This document shows positions 1 through 8,084 of a DNA stretch of 64,000 bases, one piece after another. The stretch comes from Pseudarthrobacter psychrotolerans (GTDB lineage: Bacteria > Actinomycetota > Actinomycetes > Actinomycetales > Micrococcaceae): positions 4,526,001 through 4,590,000 of the forward strand of contig NZ_CP047898.1 in assembly GCF_009911795.1 (NCBI RefSeq). The letters run 5' to 3'. The translations under genes and the position numbers were made by a program. Under the pieces are notes generated by a model. That model saw only the letters and a program-made list of their open reading frames with translations. It was not told the DNA's origin and did no database searches. Each line of letters begins with the position of its first letter. The stretch's first letter is position 1.

Positions 1-258
1 CCCGGTCGTGTTCGACGAAACTTCCGTCCTTGAGCAACCGTGCGATATTCACGTGCTCCCGGAGCGGCGCCGCCAGGATTGCGTAGATGTCAAGAGTGTG
101 ATCGTCGATCCCTGACGTCGGGGAGACCGTGTTGCCGCCGCCGTAATGCCGGCCATTGCCGACGGCCACCTGAAGCAGGTGTTCGAGCTCCATCGGCTCG
201 TGGTCCCCCTCCGGGAACTCGAGACGGGCTCGGAACGGCTTGTGCCGAGCATATGAGA
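1..258 (-). pseudogene. Diacylglycerol/lipid kinase relic, 5' part missing, runs off the left edge
   Basis: Read on the minus strand from about 258, one open frame matches residues about 170-254 of the intact lipid kinase at 13028-13984, with only scattered substitutions (for example ARHKPFRARLEFPEGDHEP here, ARHKAFRARLEFPDGDHEP there). Homology stops abruptly near 258. The missing N-terminal 12-169 residues are absent from the window, but the first 11 codons of a kinase copy reappear at 7067-7099. The piece lacks a start and the catalytic glycine-rich N-lobe, so I call it a truncated duplicate. The 3' end lies outside the window. Nothing is recognised in the 100 bp between it and the IS3 element. 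Confidence 0.8.
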
Positions 259-435
259 ATGTCAATCTGACTTGAGCCCGCCTTGGGGTGAAAGTGCAGT
301 CTGATCGGGGCCCACCTGAGTAGGTCAACTTGATTCAAAGCCGGTGTGACCCCTACGTGTCAGGCTGGAACGGTACCAGGGGCTCATAGCAAGTCCGTTT
401 AATCGCGTGGGGCGAGAGCCAGGAATCCAGCAATC

Positions 436-879
436 ATGTCCAGTCCAGTTTTGAGTGCAGTACGCGAAGATAGTGCTGTGAATAGTAGTAATTCTTCCGG
501 GCCGCGGGCCGGTGGTCCGCGGCCGCGCCGGTCGTTCACTCCGGTCCAGAAGCTCGAGTTCCTCGCCGCCTACGAGAACGCGTGTGAGACCAATGCCGGC
601 GGCGCTTTCCTGCGCACGGAGGGCCTGTATTCGTCGCAGATGACCGAGTGGCGGCGGCTGCGTGACGCCGGTGTCCTGGCCGGGAAGAAGGCTGGGGATT
701 CGATCGGGAAACTCTCGGCGGAGCAGGCTGAGAACGCGCGTTTGCGCCGCCAGTTAGAGGTGAGTGAGGGCCGGTTGAAGCAGACCGAGGCAGCCTTGGA
801 GCTGATGGGAAAACTACAGGCGTTCTTAGAGAGCGCCTCAGAGGATATGCCGGACGGGCCCCGGTCCAAGAAACGCTGA
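436..879 (+). CDS. IS3-family transposase OrfA (helix-turn-helix)
   Basis: This 147-residue protein is the DNA-binding half of an IS3 transposase. The central part (about residues 35-90) reads as the helix-turn-helix typical of OrfA, including SSQMTEWRRLRDAGV. A leucine-rich coiled segment with repeated LRRQLE / LKQTEAALELM heptads follows and is expected to mediate oligomerisation. The stop overlaps the ATG of orfB as TGATG, so the second frame is probably translated by coupling or after a -1 slip. A shorter start is possible at 478. No defect is visible. Confidence 0.85.
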   Translation: MSSPVLSAVREDSAVNSSNSSGPRAGGPRPRRSFTPVQKLEFLAAYENACETNAGGAFLRTEGLYSSQMTEWRRLRDAGVLAGKKAGDSIGKLSAEQAENARLRRQLEVSEGRLKQTEAALELMGKLQAFLESASEDMPDGPRSKKR

Positions 880-1871
880 TGGCCACGTACCGGTCGATGC
901 TGGACCTAAGGATCCCTACGCGCCGGGCAGCATCATTGACCGGTGTTTCCCGGACGACCGCGAACCGGAAACCGGCCCCGCCGCGGGACCAGATGGCGGT
1001 GGTGCCGCAGAACAAACTCAGCGCCGCTGAGCGGGCCGGGATTCTGGCGGCGCTGAACTCGCCGGAGTTCGTGGACCTGGCCCCCATGCAGGTCTATGCG
1101 AAGCTGCTGGATCAGGGGATCTATCTGGGGTCCCTGTCGACTTTTTACCGGGTGCTGGAGGAAAACCGGATGGTCAAGGAGCGCCGCCGGCTGGCCAAGC
1201 ACCCGCCCCGGGCAGTTCCTGAACTGGTCGCCACCGCCCCGGGACAGGTCTACACGTGGGATATTACAAAGCTCGCGGGCCCGGTCAAGGGGAAGTATTT
1301 TGACTGCTACATGATGGTGGATATCCATTCCAGGTTCATCGTCGGCGCGCACGTCCACGCCACCGAATCGGGGGCATTGGCCGTGGAAATGATGAAGGGA
1401 ATCTTCGGAATCCACGGCATCCCCCAGGTCGTGCACGCGGACCGGGGAACATCCATGACCTCCAAAACCGTCGCGGCGCTGCTCTCGGATCTGGAGGTCA
1501 CCCGGTCCCACTCCAGGCCCCGCGTGAGCAATGATAATCCCTACAGTGAGTCGATTTTCAAGACCCTGAAATACGGTCCGGAATTCCCGGAACGCTTCGC
1601 CTCAGTCCACGACGCCGGAGCATTTATCAGCAGTTTCGTGGACTGGTACAACCATCATCACCAGCACTCCGGCATCGGCTTCCACACCCCCGCGAACGTC
1701 CACTACGGCCACGCCGCCGGCGTCGCCAGGGAACGCTCGGCAACCCTCGCTGCAGCCCGCACGAAACACCCCGAACGATTCACGACAACCACTGATCCCA
1801 AAATTCTCTCGCTCCCAGAACCAGCGTGGATCAACCAACCCAAGGAAATCACCGAACAGTCAGCCGCCTAA
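879..1871 (+). CDS. IS3-family transposase OrfB (DDE integrase core)
   Basis: This 330-residue catalytic subunit carries an rve-type integrase fold. The DD(35)E triad is visible: D128 in YTWDITKL, D188 in VHADRGTSM and E224 in NPYSESIFK. The C-terminal WYNHHHQHSGIGFHTPA block is the standard IS3 signature. About 120 N-terminal residues precede the core. All residues needed for activity are present, so the element may still be mobile. It reads from an ATG that overlaps the orfA stop. Confidence 0.92.
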   Translation: MATYRSMLDLRIPTRRAASLTGVSRTTANRKPAPPRDQMAVVPQNKLSAAERAGILAALNSPEFVDLAPMQVYAKLLDQGIYLGSLSTFYRVLEENRMVKERRRLAKHPPRAVPELVATAPGQVYTWDITKLAGPVKGKYFDCYMMVDIHSRFIVGAHVHATESGALAVEMMKGIFGIHGIPQVVHADRGTSMTSKTVAALLSDLEVTRSHSRPRVSNDNPYSESIFKTLKYGPEFPERFASVHDAGAFISSFVDWYNHHHQHSGIGFHTPANVHYGHAAGVARERSATLAAARTKHPERFTTTTDPKILSLPEPAWINQPKEITEQSAA

Positions 1872-2022
1872 CTCCCGTTGGTACCGTTCAGCTTGAAAAA
1901 TTCCGGACGACCCGATCCATGACCACCCACGACTTCGCTGACCAGCGCCAGCGAGTGATCGAGTCGTTGAGGCTGACCCTCTTTGTTCCGCCCCATTCTT
2001 CGGACCAAATCGCCGCCCTTTG

Positions 2023-2955
2023 TCAATTCCGAATCTGCCGGCGGACGTTCTGTTCCGGGTCAACCTTGGCCAGCAGGGTGCGCTCGGCCATCTGCGCCAT
2101 TTTTCGTGTCGCTGGCGAGAGATACGATGCTTCACGCTGGATGAGGGCAATGGTGTCGTACAGGGGTTCGGCAAAAGGAACTGCTTTGATGTTTTTCGGG
2201 AATCCGGCTCCATTGACGATCGCTTGGGGAACGAAGGTGTCCGCGGCTCCGGCGGCCACGAGCCCAAGGGCGGTATCGACGTGCTCCACTTCAATTGCGG
2301 GATCGATTTTGAGGCCCTTGAGCCTGGCGCGCTCCAAAATCTGGCGGCGCGTGGGGTCCCGCCAACCGGCAAATGCGTCGTAGAGCACCAGCTTTGACGC
2401 CGCGAGCTCCTGCATGGTCATGGGACCCTGTGACGGATCGCGCGTGGCCGAGACGTAAAAAACCTGGTCCCGGAAGAGCGGCCTTACCTGCAGTCCCGTT
2501 TCGACCACAGGAAGAACGATGAGCCCTGCCTCGATCTCACCGGACGCCACAGATTCAGCCACAGCGACGGAGTTCAGGCCCACCAGGCGCACTTTTACCT
2601 TGGGATACCGCCGGTGGAATCGCTGGACGAGGTCCGCGAGATCGTAGTGCGCTCCGTACCGCAGCACTCCGAAGGTGCAGACGCCTCCTTCCAGGGAGGA
2701 CATGGATTTCAAGGCTTCCACCCCGTTGTCAAACGACGTCACAGATCGCTGTGCGTGCTGCTGCAATTCCACGGCAGCCGTAGTGGGGATGAGACGGCGC
2801 CCTCCGCGGGTAAAAAGGCTGTGGGCCAGCTCCTGTTCGAGCCTGTGGATGAGCTCTGAGACGGAAGCTTGGCTTGTTTCCAACTTTCGTGCTGCCGCGG
2901 TAAAGGAACCAAGCTCATAGGCGGCCAGAAAGGCCCGAAGCTGCGCCAGTGTCAT
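2023..2955 (-). CDS. LysR-family transcriptional regulator
   Basis: This 310-residue LysR regulator has an N-terminal winged helix (about 1-60; starts MTLAQLRAFLAAYELGSF, with SQASVSELIHRLE as recognition helix). A two-lobed periplasmic-binding-like effector domain follows (about 90-300). It is transcribed away from the hisD-family gene, with an 85-bp shared intergenic region holding a perfect inverted repeat. That is the classic LysR arrangement for controlling the divergent operon. The effector is unknown; a substrate of the neighbouring dehydrogenase/transporter is the natural guess. Confidence 0.9.
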   Translation of the reverse strand: MTLAQLRAFLAAYELGSFTAAARKLETSQASVSELIHRLEQELAHSLFTRGGRRLIPTTAAVELQQHAQRSVTSFDNGVEALKSMSSLEGGVCTFGVLRYGAHYDLADLVQRFHRRYPKVKVRLVGLNSVAVAESVASGEIEAGLIVLPVVETGLQVRPLFRDQVFYVSATRDPSQGPMTMQELAASKLVLYDAFAGWRDPTRRQILERARLKGLKIDPAIEVEHVDTALGLVAAGAADTFVPQAIVNGAGFPKNIKAVPFAEPLYDTIALIQREASYLSPATRKMAQMAERTLLAKVDPEQNVRRQIRN

Positions 2956-2966
2956 GCCCCCAGCCT

Positions 2967-2981
2967 ATAGGGCAACCCTAT
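2967..2981. promoter_or_regulatory. Putative LysR operator (perfect inverted repeat)
   Basis: ATAGGG-CAA-CCCTAT is a perfect 6-3-6 dyad in the divergent promoter region, 12 bp upstream of the LysR start and 60 bp upstream of the hisD-family start. The size and placement fit a LysR autoregulatory site. The assignment rests on symmetry and position only. Confidence 0.5.
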
Positions 2982-3040
2982 GACTGGCATATGCAAAAGC
3001 CCCATTGTGCTATGCCTCCGGGGCGCGTACGTTGTGACCC

Positions 3041-4357
3041 ATGCAGATAGCTGAACGTGACAGGGCCTACATTCGGGGGAACTTCACCACGCTGAAGAGT
3101 CCAGCTGTGGGGGGCGTCCCCGCCCAGCGACTGCCGGAAGTCATTGAAACCGTTTCGGTCATGCTCGGCGACATAGAGAGAAACGGGATCGACGCCGTCG
3201 TCAGATACTCACGGCAACTCGACGCCTGGTCCGGTCAAAGCCTCGAGGTCAGCCCGGAAGACCTGGCCAAGACCGGGGACTCACTGTCCGCCGAGTTGCG
3301 TGAGGCCCTCATGGCCAGTGCCGAGCGGACTCGGCTGTTCGCCGTCGAGCAGCGCGAACACCTGACGGATTTCGAAACCGAACTCCTCCCCGGGGTTTTC
3401 ACAGGACAAAAGTACGTTCCTGTTGCCAGAGTGGGGGCCTACCTGCCGGCGGGCAGGTTCCCCATCCTCGCCAGTGCCTTCATGACCGTGGGGGTTGCCA
3501 AAGCCGCCGGCGTTCCCAGCGTCGTCGCCTGTACCCCGCCCACGGGACCCGGCGGGCACCCGGCTGTACTCTACGCCGCCTACCTCGCTGGCGTTGACCG
3601 GGCGTTTACCGTGGGCGGCGTACAGGCGATGGCGGCGATGGCCTTCGGCCTGCTGGGTGAGCAGCCCGCGGATATTCTGGTGGGCGCAGGCAACGCTTAC
3701 GTAACTGAGGCCAAACGCCAGCTGTTCGGGCGCGTCGGCATTGATCTCCTTGCGGGCCCCTCCGAAGTCGCCGTGATCGCTGACGAAACAGCGGATGCGG
3801 AGCTTGTGGCTGCGGACCTTCTTGGCCAAGCCGAACACGGACCGCAATCACCGGCATCCCTGGTGACCACATCCCAGGAGTTCGGCGAGGAGGTCATGCG
3901 GCATATCAGCAAACAGCTGCGGACGCTGGACACCCGGGACATCGCCGGCCCGGCGTGGCGGGACTACGGCACCGTTTACGTCGCCGAGGACCGCGCGACG
4001 GCGGTGCAGATCATGGACCTGCTGGCGCCGGAACACCTCGAGATTCAAACGTCCGACGATTCCTACTACCATGCGAACCTGCACAACTACGGCTCCATCT
4101 TCCTGGGTCCGTGGTCCACGGTTGCCTACTCAGACAAGGGCACCTCAGGCACTAACCATGTCCTGCCAACTGGTGGCGGTGCCCGGTCCTCGGCAGGGCT
4201 CTCGGTATCCCGCTTCCTGAAACCGCTGACGTTTCAGCGGGTCGAAAAAGCCGCCACTCCGCGCCTGGCCAACTACGTGGCAACGATCTCCGGATTCGAA
4301 GGCATGGAGGCTCACAAGGCCACTGCTACCCTGCGGCTCGACCGCTTCAACCGATAA
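3041..4357 (+). CDS. HisD-family NAD-dependent dehydrogenase (HpsN-like paralog)
   Basis: This 438-residue member of the histidinol dehydrogenase superfamily conserves the zinc and catalytic residues: GQAEHGP (Gln and His ligands), APEHLEI (catalytic Glu-His), YSDKGTSGTNHVLPT (Asp ligand) and EAHK (His ligand). It is not in a histidine-biosynthesis operon. Instead it heads a cluster with a complete amino-acid-type ABC importer under a LysR regulator. HisD paralogs in such settings oxidise imported hydroxylated compounds; sulfopropanediol dehydrogenase (HpsN) is one known example. The actual substrate cannot be read from sequence. Spacing to the binding-protein gene is 28 bp, so co-transcription is likely. 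Confidence 0.85.
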   Translation: MQIAERDRAYIRGNFTTLKSPAVGGVPAQRLPEVIETVSVMLGDIERNGIDAVVRYSRQLDAWSGQSLEVSPEDLAKTGDSLSAELREALMASAERTRLFAVEQREHLTDFETELLPGVFTGQKYVPVARVGAYLPAGRFPILASAFMTVGVAKAAGVPSVVACTPPTGPGGHPAVLYAAYLAGVDRAFTVGGVQAMAAMAFGLLGEQPADILVGAGNAYVTEAKRQLFGRVGIDLLAGPSEVAVIADETADAELVAADLLGQAEHGPQSPASLVTTSQEFGEEVMRHISKQLRTLDTRDIAGPAWRDYGTVYVAEDRATAVQIMDLLAPEHLEIQTSDDSYYHANLHNYGSIFLGPWSTVAYSDKGTSGTNHVLPTGGGARSSAGLSVSRFLKPLTFQRVEKAATPRLANYVATISGFEGMEAHKATATLRLDRFNR

Positions 4358-4385
4358 AAACCATCACTAACGAAGGCACTTCACG

Positions 4386-5198
4386 ATGAACAAAAATATG
4401 CTCCGCAAGCGGTTTGCTGCATTGGTGCCTATGGGCGTAGCTGTCGCCCTGGCCATGACCGCTTGCGGCTCAGGAAGCGGCGGCGGGTCCAGCACCGGCG
4501 GGGCCGAACAGAAGACCATTACCATCGCCACCTCCAACGACGCCCCCTTCTCCTACACCGACCAGGCAACCGGTGAACTCAAAGGCATCGACGGGGAAAT
4601 GATCAACGCCATCGCCGCGGCGAAGGGATGGAAGGTCAAAGTCTTCACCTCGGAGTTCGCCACGCTGATTGCGGCGCTGAAGGCGAAGAAGGCCGACGTC
4701 ATCGTGGATGCGATGTACATCACCGACGATCGCAAGAAGGAGATCAACTTCACCGAGCCCTGGTATACCGAGGGTGAGGCCATGGTGGTTCCCGCGGATT
4801 CCACTTTGGCCTCGCGCGACGACGTCAAGGGCAAGGTGCTCGGCGCTCAGACCGGCACGGTATTCAAGGACCTCGTGGACAGCCTCGGCGGAAGCCAGGT
4901 CAAGCTCTTCGACTCGCAGGCGGCCCTGCTCGCAGCAGTGGAAAACAAACAGGTCGACGCCGTGTTCACGGACAGCGCCGTCATCGGTTACAGCCTCGTC
5001 CAGAAACCGAATCCCAAGCTCAAGCTCGTCGACCCCTATAAGCCATTCTACCCGGGCATCATCGGAGCCGGAGTGCGCAAGGACGATACGCAGCTGCTGC
5101 AGGACCTGAACTCGGGACTGACTGAGCTCAAGAATTCGCCTAAGTACCTTGAGATCCTCAAGAAGTACGGCCTCGGTGAAGCCAATATGGTCAAGTAG
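4386..5198 (+). CDS. ABC transporter substrate-binding lipoprotein (SBP family 3)
   Basis: This 270-residue periplasmic-type binding protein has an N-terminal signal with a lipobox (ALAMTAC, Cys at about 27) and a Gly/Ser-rich tether, so it should be anchored outside the membrane. The body carries family-3 hallmarks: an N-terminal strand with SNDAPFSYTD, the DVIVDAMYITDDRKKEINFTEPW signature-type segment, and GAQTGTVFKDLV. These proteins bind polar amino acids or opine-like compounds. A strong stem-loop follows the stop, before the permease gene. Confidence 0.92.
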   Translation: MNKNMLRKRFAALVPMGVAVALAMTACGSGSGGGSSTGGAEQKTITIATSNDAPFSYTDQATGELKGIDGEMINAIAAAKGWKVKVFTSEFATLIAALKAKKADVIVDAMYITDDRKKEINFTEPWYTEGEAMVVPADSTLASRDDVKGKVLGAQTGTVFKDLVDSLGGSQVKLFDSQAALLAAVENKQVDAVFTDSAVIGYSLVQKPNPKLKLVDPYKPFYPGIIGAGVRKDDTQLLQDLNSGLTELKNSPKYLEILKKYGLGEANMVK

Positions 5199-5211
5199 AT
5201 TTCAACTCACG

Positions 5212-5258
5212 CAGGGCCGGCGGGCATTCGCTAATGCCTCGGCTCCGCCGGCCCTGCC
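5212..5258 (+). terminator. Intercistronic stem-loop between binding protein and permease
   Basis: GCAGGGCCGGCGG pairs perfectly with CCGCCGGCCCTGC (13 bp) around a 21-nt loop that itself contains GCATT/AATGC. No U-tract follows. Its place between the binding-protein gene and the permease suggests partial termination or 3'-end protection, giving more binding protein than membrane components. Confidence 0.7.
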
Positions 5259-5283
5259 CGACCCTTGACTTAGGGATTCCTTC

Positions 5284-5937
5284 ATGGACTTCATCACCAA
5301 CACGCTCGCCGTGTTCCCTGCCCTCCTTGTTGCCGTGCCCGTTGTCGTCCAGCTTGCCCTCGGCGCCATGGCGCTGGCGCTAGTCCTCGGCCTCCTGATT
5401 GCCTTGGCGCGGATCTCCAGCATCAAAATCCTCCGCGGAATAGCCACCTTCTACCTCGAAGTGATCCGTGGAACCCCGCTGCTGGTGCAGTTGGTCTACA
5501 TCTTCTTCGTGCTTCCCAGCATCGGGGTGTCCATCGAACCGGTTCCGGCCGGCATCCTGGGCCTGGGCCTGAACTACGCCGCCTATCTCTCAGAAGTTTT
5601 CCGCTCCGCCATCCTGTCCGTGGAACACGGCCAAACCGAGGCCGCCCTCTCGCTCGGATACACACCCACCAAAACCCTTTGGAAAGTGGTCATTCCGCAG
5701 TCATTCGTTGTTTCCATGGGGCCAATCGGCAACTACTTCATCGCGATGATCAAGGACACCGCGCTGACCTCGGTGATCGCCGTGACCGAGATCCTGAAGA
5801 CAGCCAACATCCTCAACAGCCAGACCTTCCAGACCACGGCCATCTATACCGCCGCGGCCATTCTCTATCTGATTATCAGCCTGCCGCTTTCGCGCATCGT
5901 GGTAGTGCTTGAACGAAAGGCCCGGGCCAATGGCTGA
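5284..5937 (+). CDS. Polar amino-acid ABC transporter permease
   Basis: This 217-residue inner-membrane permease belongs to the HisMQ/ArtQM type. Several hydrophobic helices are evident, and [20 protein letters not shown] near residues 58-77 is diagnostic of the family. The cytoplasmic EAA loop is [21 protein letters not shown] (about 119-139), which docks on the ATPase. Only one permease gene is present, so a homodimeric channel is expected. The last eight bases overlap the preferred ATPase start. Confidence 0.92.
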   Translation: MDFITNTLAVFPALLVAVPVVVQLALGAMALALVLGLLIALARISSIKILRGIATFYLEVIRGTPLLVQLVYIFFVLPSIGVSIEPVPAGILGLGLNYAAYLSEVFRSAILSVEHGQTEAALSLGYTPTKTLWKVVIPQSFVVSMGPIGNYFIAMIKDTALTSVIAVTEILKTANILNSQTFQTTAIYTAAAILYLIISLPLSRIVVVLERKARANG

Positions 5938-6766
5938 CGACACCATCATCGAGGTCCGCGACGTCCACAAAACTTTCGTCTCGGAAACAAAGCGGACGCT
6001 ATGGAGCCGACTGACGGGCCGCCCCCACGTGGAAAAACGGGTGGAAGTGCTCAAGGGCGTGGACCTGGTGGTCCACCGCGGCGAAACCATCGCGATTCTG
6101 GGGTCCAGCGGATCCGGTAAGAGCACCCTGCTGCGCTGTATCAACAAACTGGAAACCATCGAAGCCGGGCGGATCTACGTCAACGGGCACCTGATCGGCT
6201 ACGAAGAACGCGACGGCGGACTGATCGCCGAAAAAGCCTCGATTACCGCCCAAAAGCGCACCGACATCGGGTTCGTCTTTCAACACTTCAACCTGTTCCT
6301 CAACAAGACGGCCCTGGGCAACGTCATGGCACCGTTGCGGGACGTGAAAAAGCTCTCCGCCTCAGAGGCCCGCAATATAGCCGTCCCCAACCTCGAAATG
6401 GTGGGACTAGGCGACAAGATGGAGAACTACCCCAGCAAGCTCTCCGGCGGCCAAAAGCAGCGCGTTGCTATCGCCCGTGCCCTCGCCATGGAACCCAGCG
6501 TCATGCTCTTCGACGAGCCCACATCGGCACTGGACCCGGAACTGGTGGGCGAAGTCCTCTCCGTCATCAAGAAAATCGCCCAGCAGGGAACCACCATGGT
6601 CATCGTCACCCACGAAATGCAGTTCGCCCGGGAAATTGCCGACCGAATTGTTGTCATGGACCAGGGAATCATCGTCGAGGAGGGCCCACCAAGCCAGATC
6701 TTCACTGCCCCGCAGCACCCGAAGACCCGGGCACTGCTGAGCCGTTCCGGAATCCTGCCAGCCTAA
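5930..6766 (+). CDS. Amino-acid ABC transporter ATP-binding protein
   Basis: This ATPase of the importer is about 278 residues. Walker [11 protein letters not shown]-loop FVFQHFNLF, signature LSGGQKQR, Walker [13 protein letters not shown] and the H-loop VTHEMQF are all present. I prefer the ATG at 5930, preceded by an AAAGG nine bases upstream and overlapping the permease stop; a TTG at 5909 would add seven residues. An insert of about 20 residues after the first strand ([18 protein letters not shown]) is longer than in GlnQ/HisP. It closes the LysR-controlled uptake cluster. Confidence 0.93.
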   Translation: MADDTIIEVRDVHKTFVSETKRTLWSRLTGRPHVEKRVEVLKGVDLVVHRGETIAILGSSGSGKSTLLRCINKLETIEAGRIYVNGHLIGYEERDGGLIAEKASITAQKRTDIGFVFQHFNLFLNKTALGNVMAPLRDVKKLSASEARNIAVPNLEMVGLGDKMENYPSKLSGGQKQRVAIARALAMEPSVMLFDEPTSALDPELVGEVLSVIKKIAQQGTTMVIVTHEMQFAREIADRIVVMDQGIIVEEGPPSQIFTAPQHPKTRALLSRSGILPA

Positions 6767-6982
6767 AGGTACCGGATTCGCTCACCGCTGGTCACCGAAA
6801 TCAGAGGCGGCATGAATTGGCTCGGGGACGCGATCAACGGAAGCAAAAAGGGGTAGTGGGAAAATCTTCACCAGGACCAACGCCCCCCACTTATCGGTTA
6901 CCCCAAGAATCGAGAACCCCTGCCAAAGGTCGTTGGTCATGGCGTTCTGAGGCTATGGGCGAGACGGTAGGAGTCCGTACCT

Positions 6983-7066
6983 GGAGTTCTTCTCTTCCCT
7001 CTCGGTGAGTACCTGGAAGAAGAGTTCGGCACCGCGCTTGTCCAGTTCCATATAGCCGAGTTCATC
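6983..7066 (-). pseudogene. IS21-family istB scrap
   Basis: On the minus strand, 28 codons read DELGYMELDKRGAELFFQVL... This matches the Walker-B region of IstB helper ATPases (consensus DE.GY....GA.LFFQ). It is fused on one side to the first codons of a lipid-kinase copy and peters out on the other. It differs from the intact istB at 38634-39413 (VVDDIGLLPV at this position), so it derives from another IS21 lineage. It marks the right border of the LysR/hisD/ABC block. Confidence 0.65.
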
Positions 7067-7099
7067 GGCAGCAGAGCGGGCGTCTCGGGCAGCCTTCAT
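7067..7099 (-). pseudogene. First 11 codons of a lipid kinase copy
   Basis: The minus-strand start codon at 7097-7099 opens MKAARDARSAA, identical to the start of the intact kinase at 13984. The frame then runs into the istB scrap. The 60 bp upstream also match the intact locus (an ACATGTTAGG spacer and then the ThDP-enzyme 3' end). With the piece at 1-258 this makes the two outer parts of one disrupted kinase copy, missing about 158 codons. Confidence 0.75.
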
Positions 7100-7708
7100 G
7101 TGGGACATGTTAGGTCGTCGACCTGTGAATTCCAGCTACCCACCGCCGCCTTCGCGGCCTGCGAGGCCTCCATCCATTCGCTCAGCCACGGGGCCCGGAC
7201 GCTCGACGTGATGCGGCAGTCGGCCACGAAGGTTCCCTTGGCGCCGGCGTCGATCCAGTCCGTGAGCGCGGAAAGGTCCGCCAGTGAGCGGATGATCGCC
7301 GACTCGGCGCCGAGTGCGCGGGCGATGCCGCTGAAGTCCACCTCGGGGATCAGCATGGGCTTTTGGGTCAGGCCCTGGGAGCCGTACTGGTGGATTTCGG
7401 CTCCGTAGGCGGCGTCGTTGTAGATCACGACGACGGCGCTGCTGGCCGCACCAATCAGCGATTCGAGGTCGGACAGGCCCATCAGGAAACCGCCGTCGCC
7501 GGAGGCCAGCACCAGGGTTCGGCCGTCCTCCACTGCGCGGGCTGCCCCGACGGCGCTGGCAAGGCCCAGCCCGATGGCCTGGTAGGCGGTCCCTACCATG
7601 ACCAGGTCCTGGGGCCTCGGGATGCGCCAGTACATGGGTGCCCAGCCGACGAAGTGCCCGCCGTCCCGGACCACCGTGCGGCGCTCCGGCAGCACCGCGT
7701 CCAGTGCC
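7096..7708 (-). pseudogene. C-terminal third of a ThDP-dependent enzyme (acetolactate-synthase-like)
   Basis: About 200 codons match the C-terminal domain of the intact enzyme at 16291-17949 at high identity. They include the ThDP/Mg site GDGGFLMGLSDLESL...YNDAAYGAE. The N-terminal two thirds are gone. At about 7708 the sequence switches to an IS1380 transposase fragment in the opposite orientation. At the 3' end the normal GGC-TAG stop has shifted frame, and translation runs on to a TGA overlapping the kinase-relic ATG. It is not expected to give a working enzyme. Confidence 0.8.
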
Positions 7709-7976
7709 CTCGGGAAAGTTCACCTCCTCCGCGGCCTGGCTGGTCCTCGCGAGCATCGCCTTCAACCTCTCGCGCGCCATTGGCAATCTCGCTAGCGCCG
7801 ACCTGGGTAAAGCACGCAGCCGCACCCTCCGTCGAAAACTCATCATCGTCCGTGCCAGGATCGCGACCCTGGCACGGAAAATCATCCTGCTGCTGCCCGC
7901 GCACTGGCCCACGCCCATCCAGGCGTCGCCGCTGGAGAGTGGGCGAGAGGAAGTTCGGGCGCGATCTCCTTGGTGA
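7709..7976 (+). pseudogene. IS1380-family transposase C-terminal fragment
   Basis: The plus-strand frame begins abruptly with PSGKFTSSAAWLVLASIAFN and continues to a lysine/arginine-rich end. SGKF...AWLVLA.IAFNL.RA is the recognisable C-terminal block of IS1380 transposases. The upstream catalytic part is missing and replaced by the ThDP-enzyme fragment. It is a dead remnant marking a past transposon-mediated rearrangement. Confidence 0.65.
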
Positions 7977-8034
7977 GGCTCCGCGAGGACCAGTCGAAGG
8001 GCTGCAGGGTGGTGCGATCAGTGCGAAAGGGAAA

Positions 8035-8066
8035 GCCCTCCGCTTCCCGGGTGGGATGCGGAGGGC
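8035..8066 (-). terminator. Rho-independent terminator of the repeat-protein gene
   Basis: On the minus strand GCCCTCCGC pairs with GCGGAGGGC (9 bp) around a 14-nt loop, followed by TTTCCCTTTC. It begins 19 bp after the stop of the giant gene. Confidence 0.75.
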
Positions 8067-8084
8067 CTTCCTTGGTTCGGTGCT

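Larger units (their letters stand above)
358..1899 (+). mobile_element. IS3-family insertion sequence
   Basis: The element holds two overlapping transposase frames (orfA and orfB). Approximate terminal inverted repeats share an AACGGTACCA core: CAGGCTGGAACGGTACCA near 361-378, and its inverted counterpart TGGTACCGTTCAGCTTG near 1879-1895. The exact tips and any target duplication are uncertain because the flanks are themselves rearranged sequence. It sits immediately inside the kinase relic at the left end of the LysR/hisD/ABC block. Confidence 0.65.
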
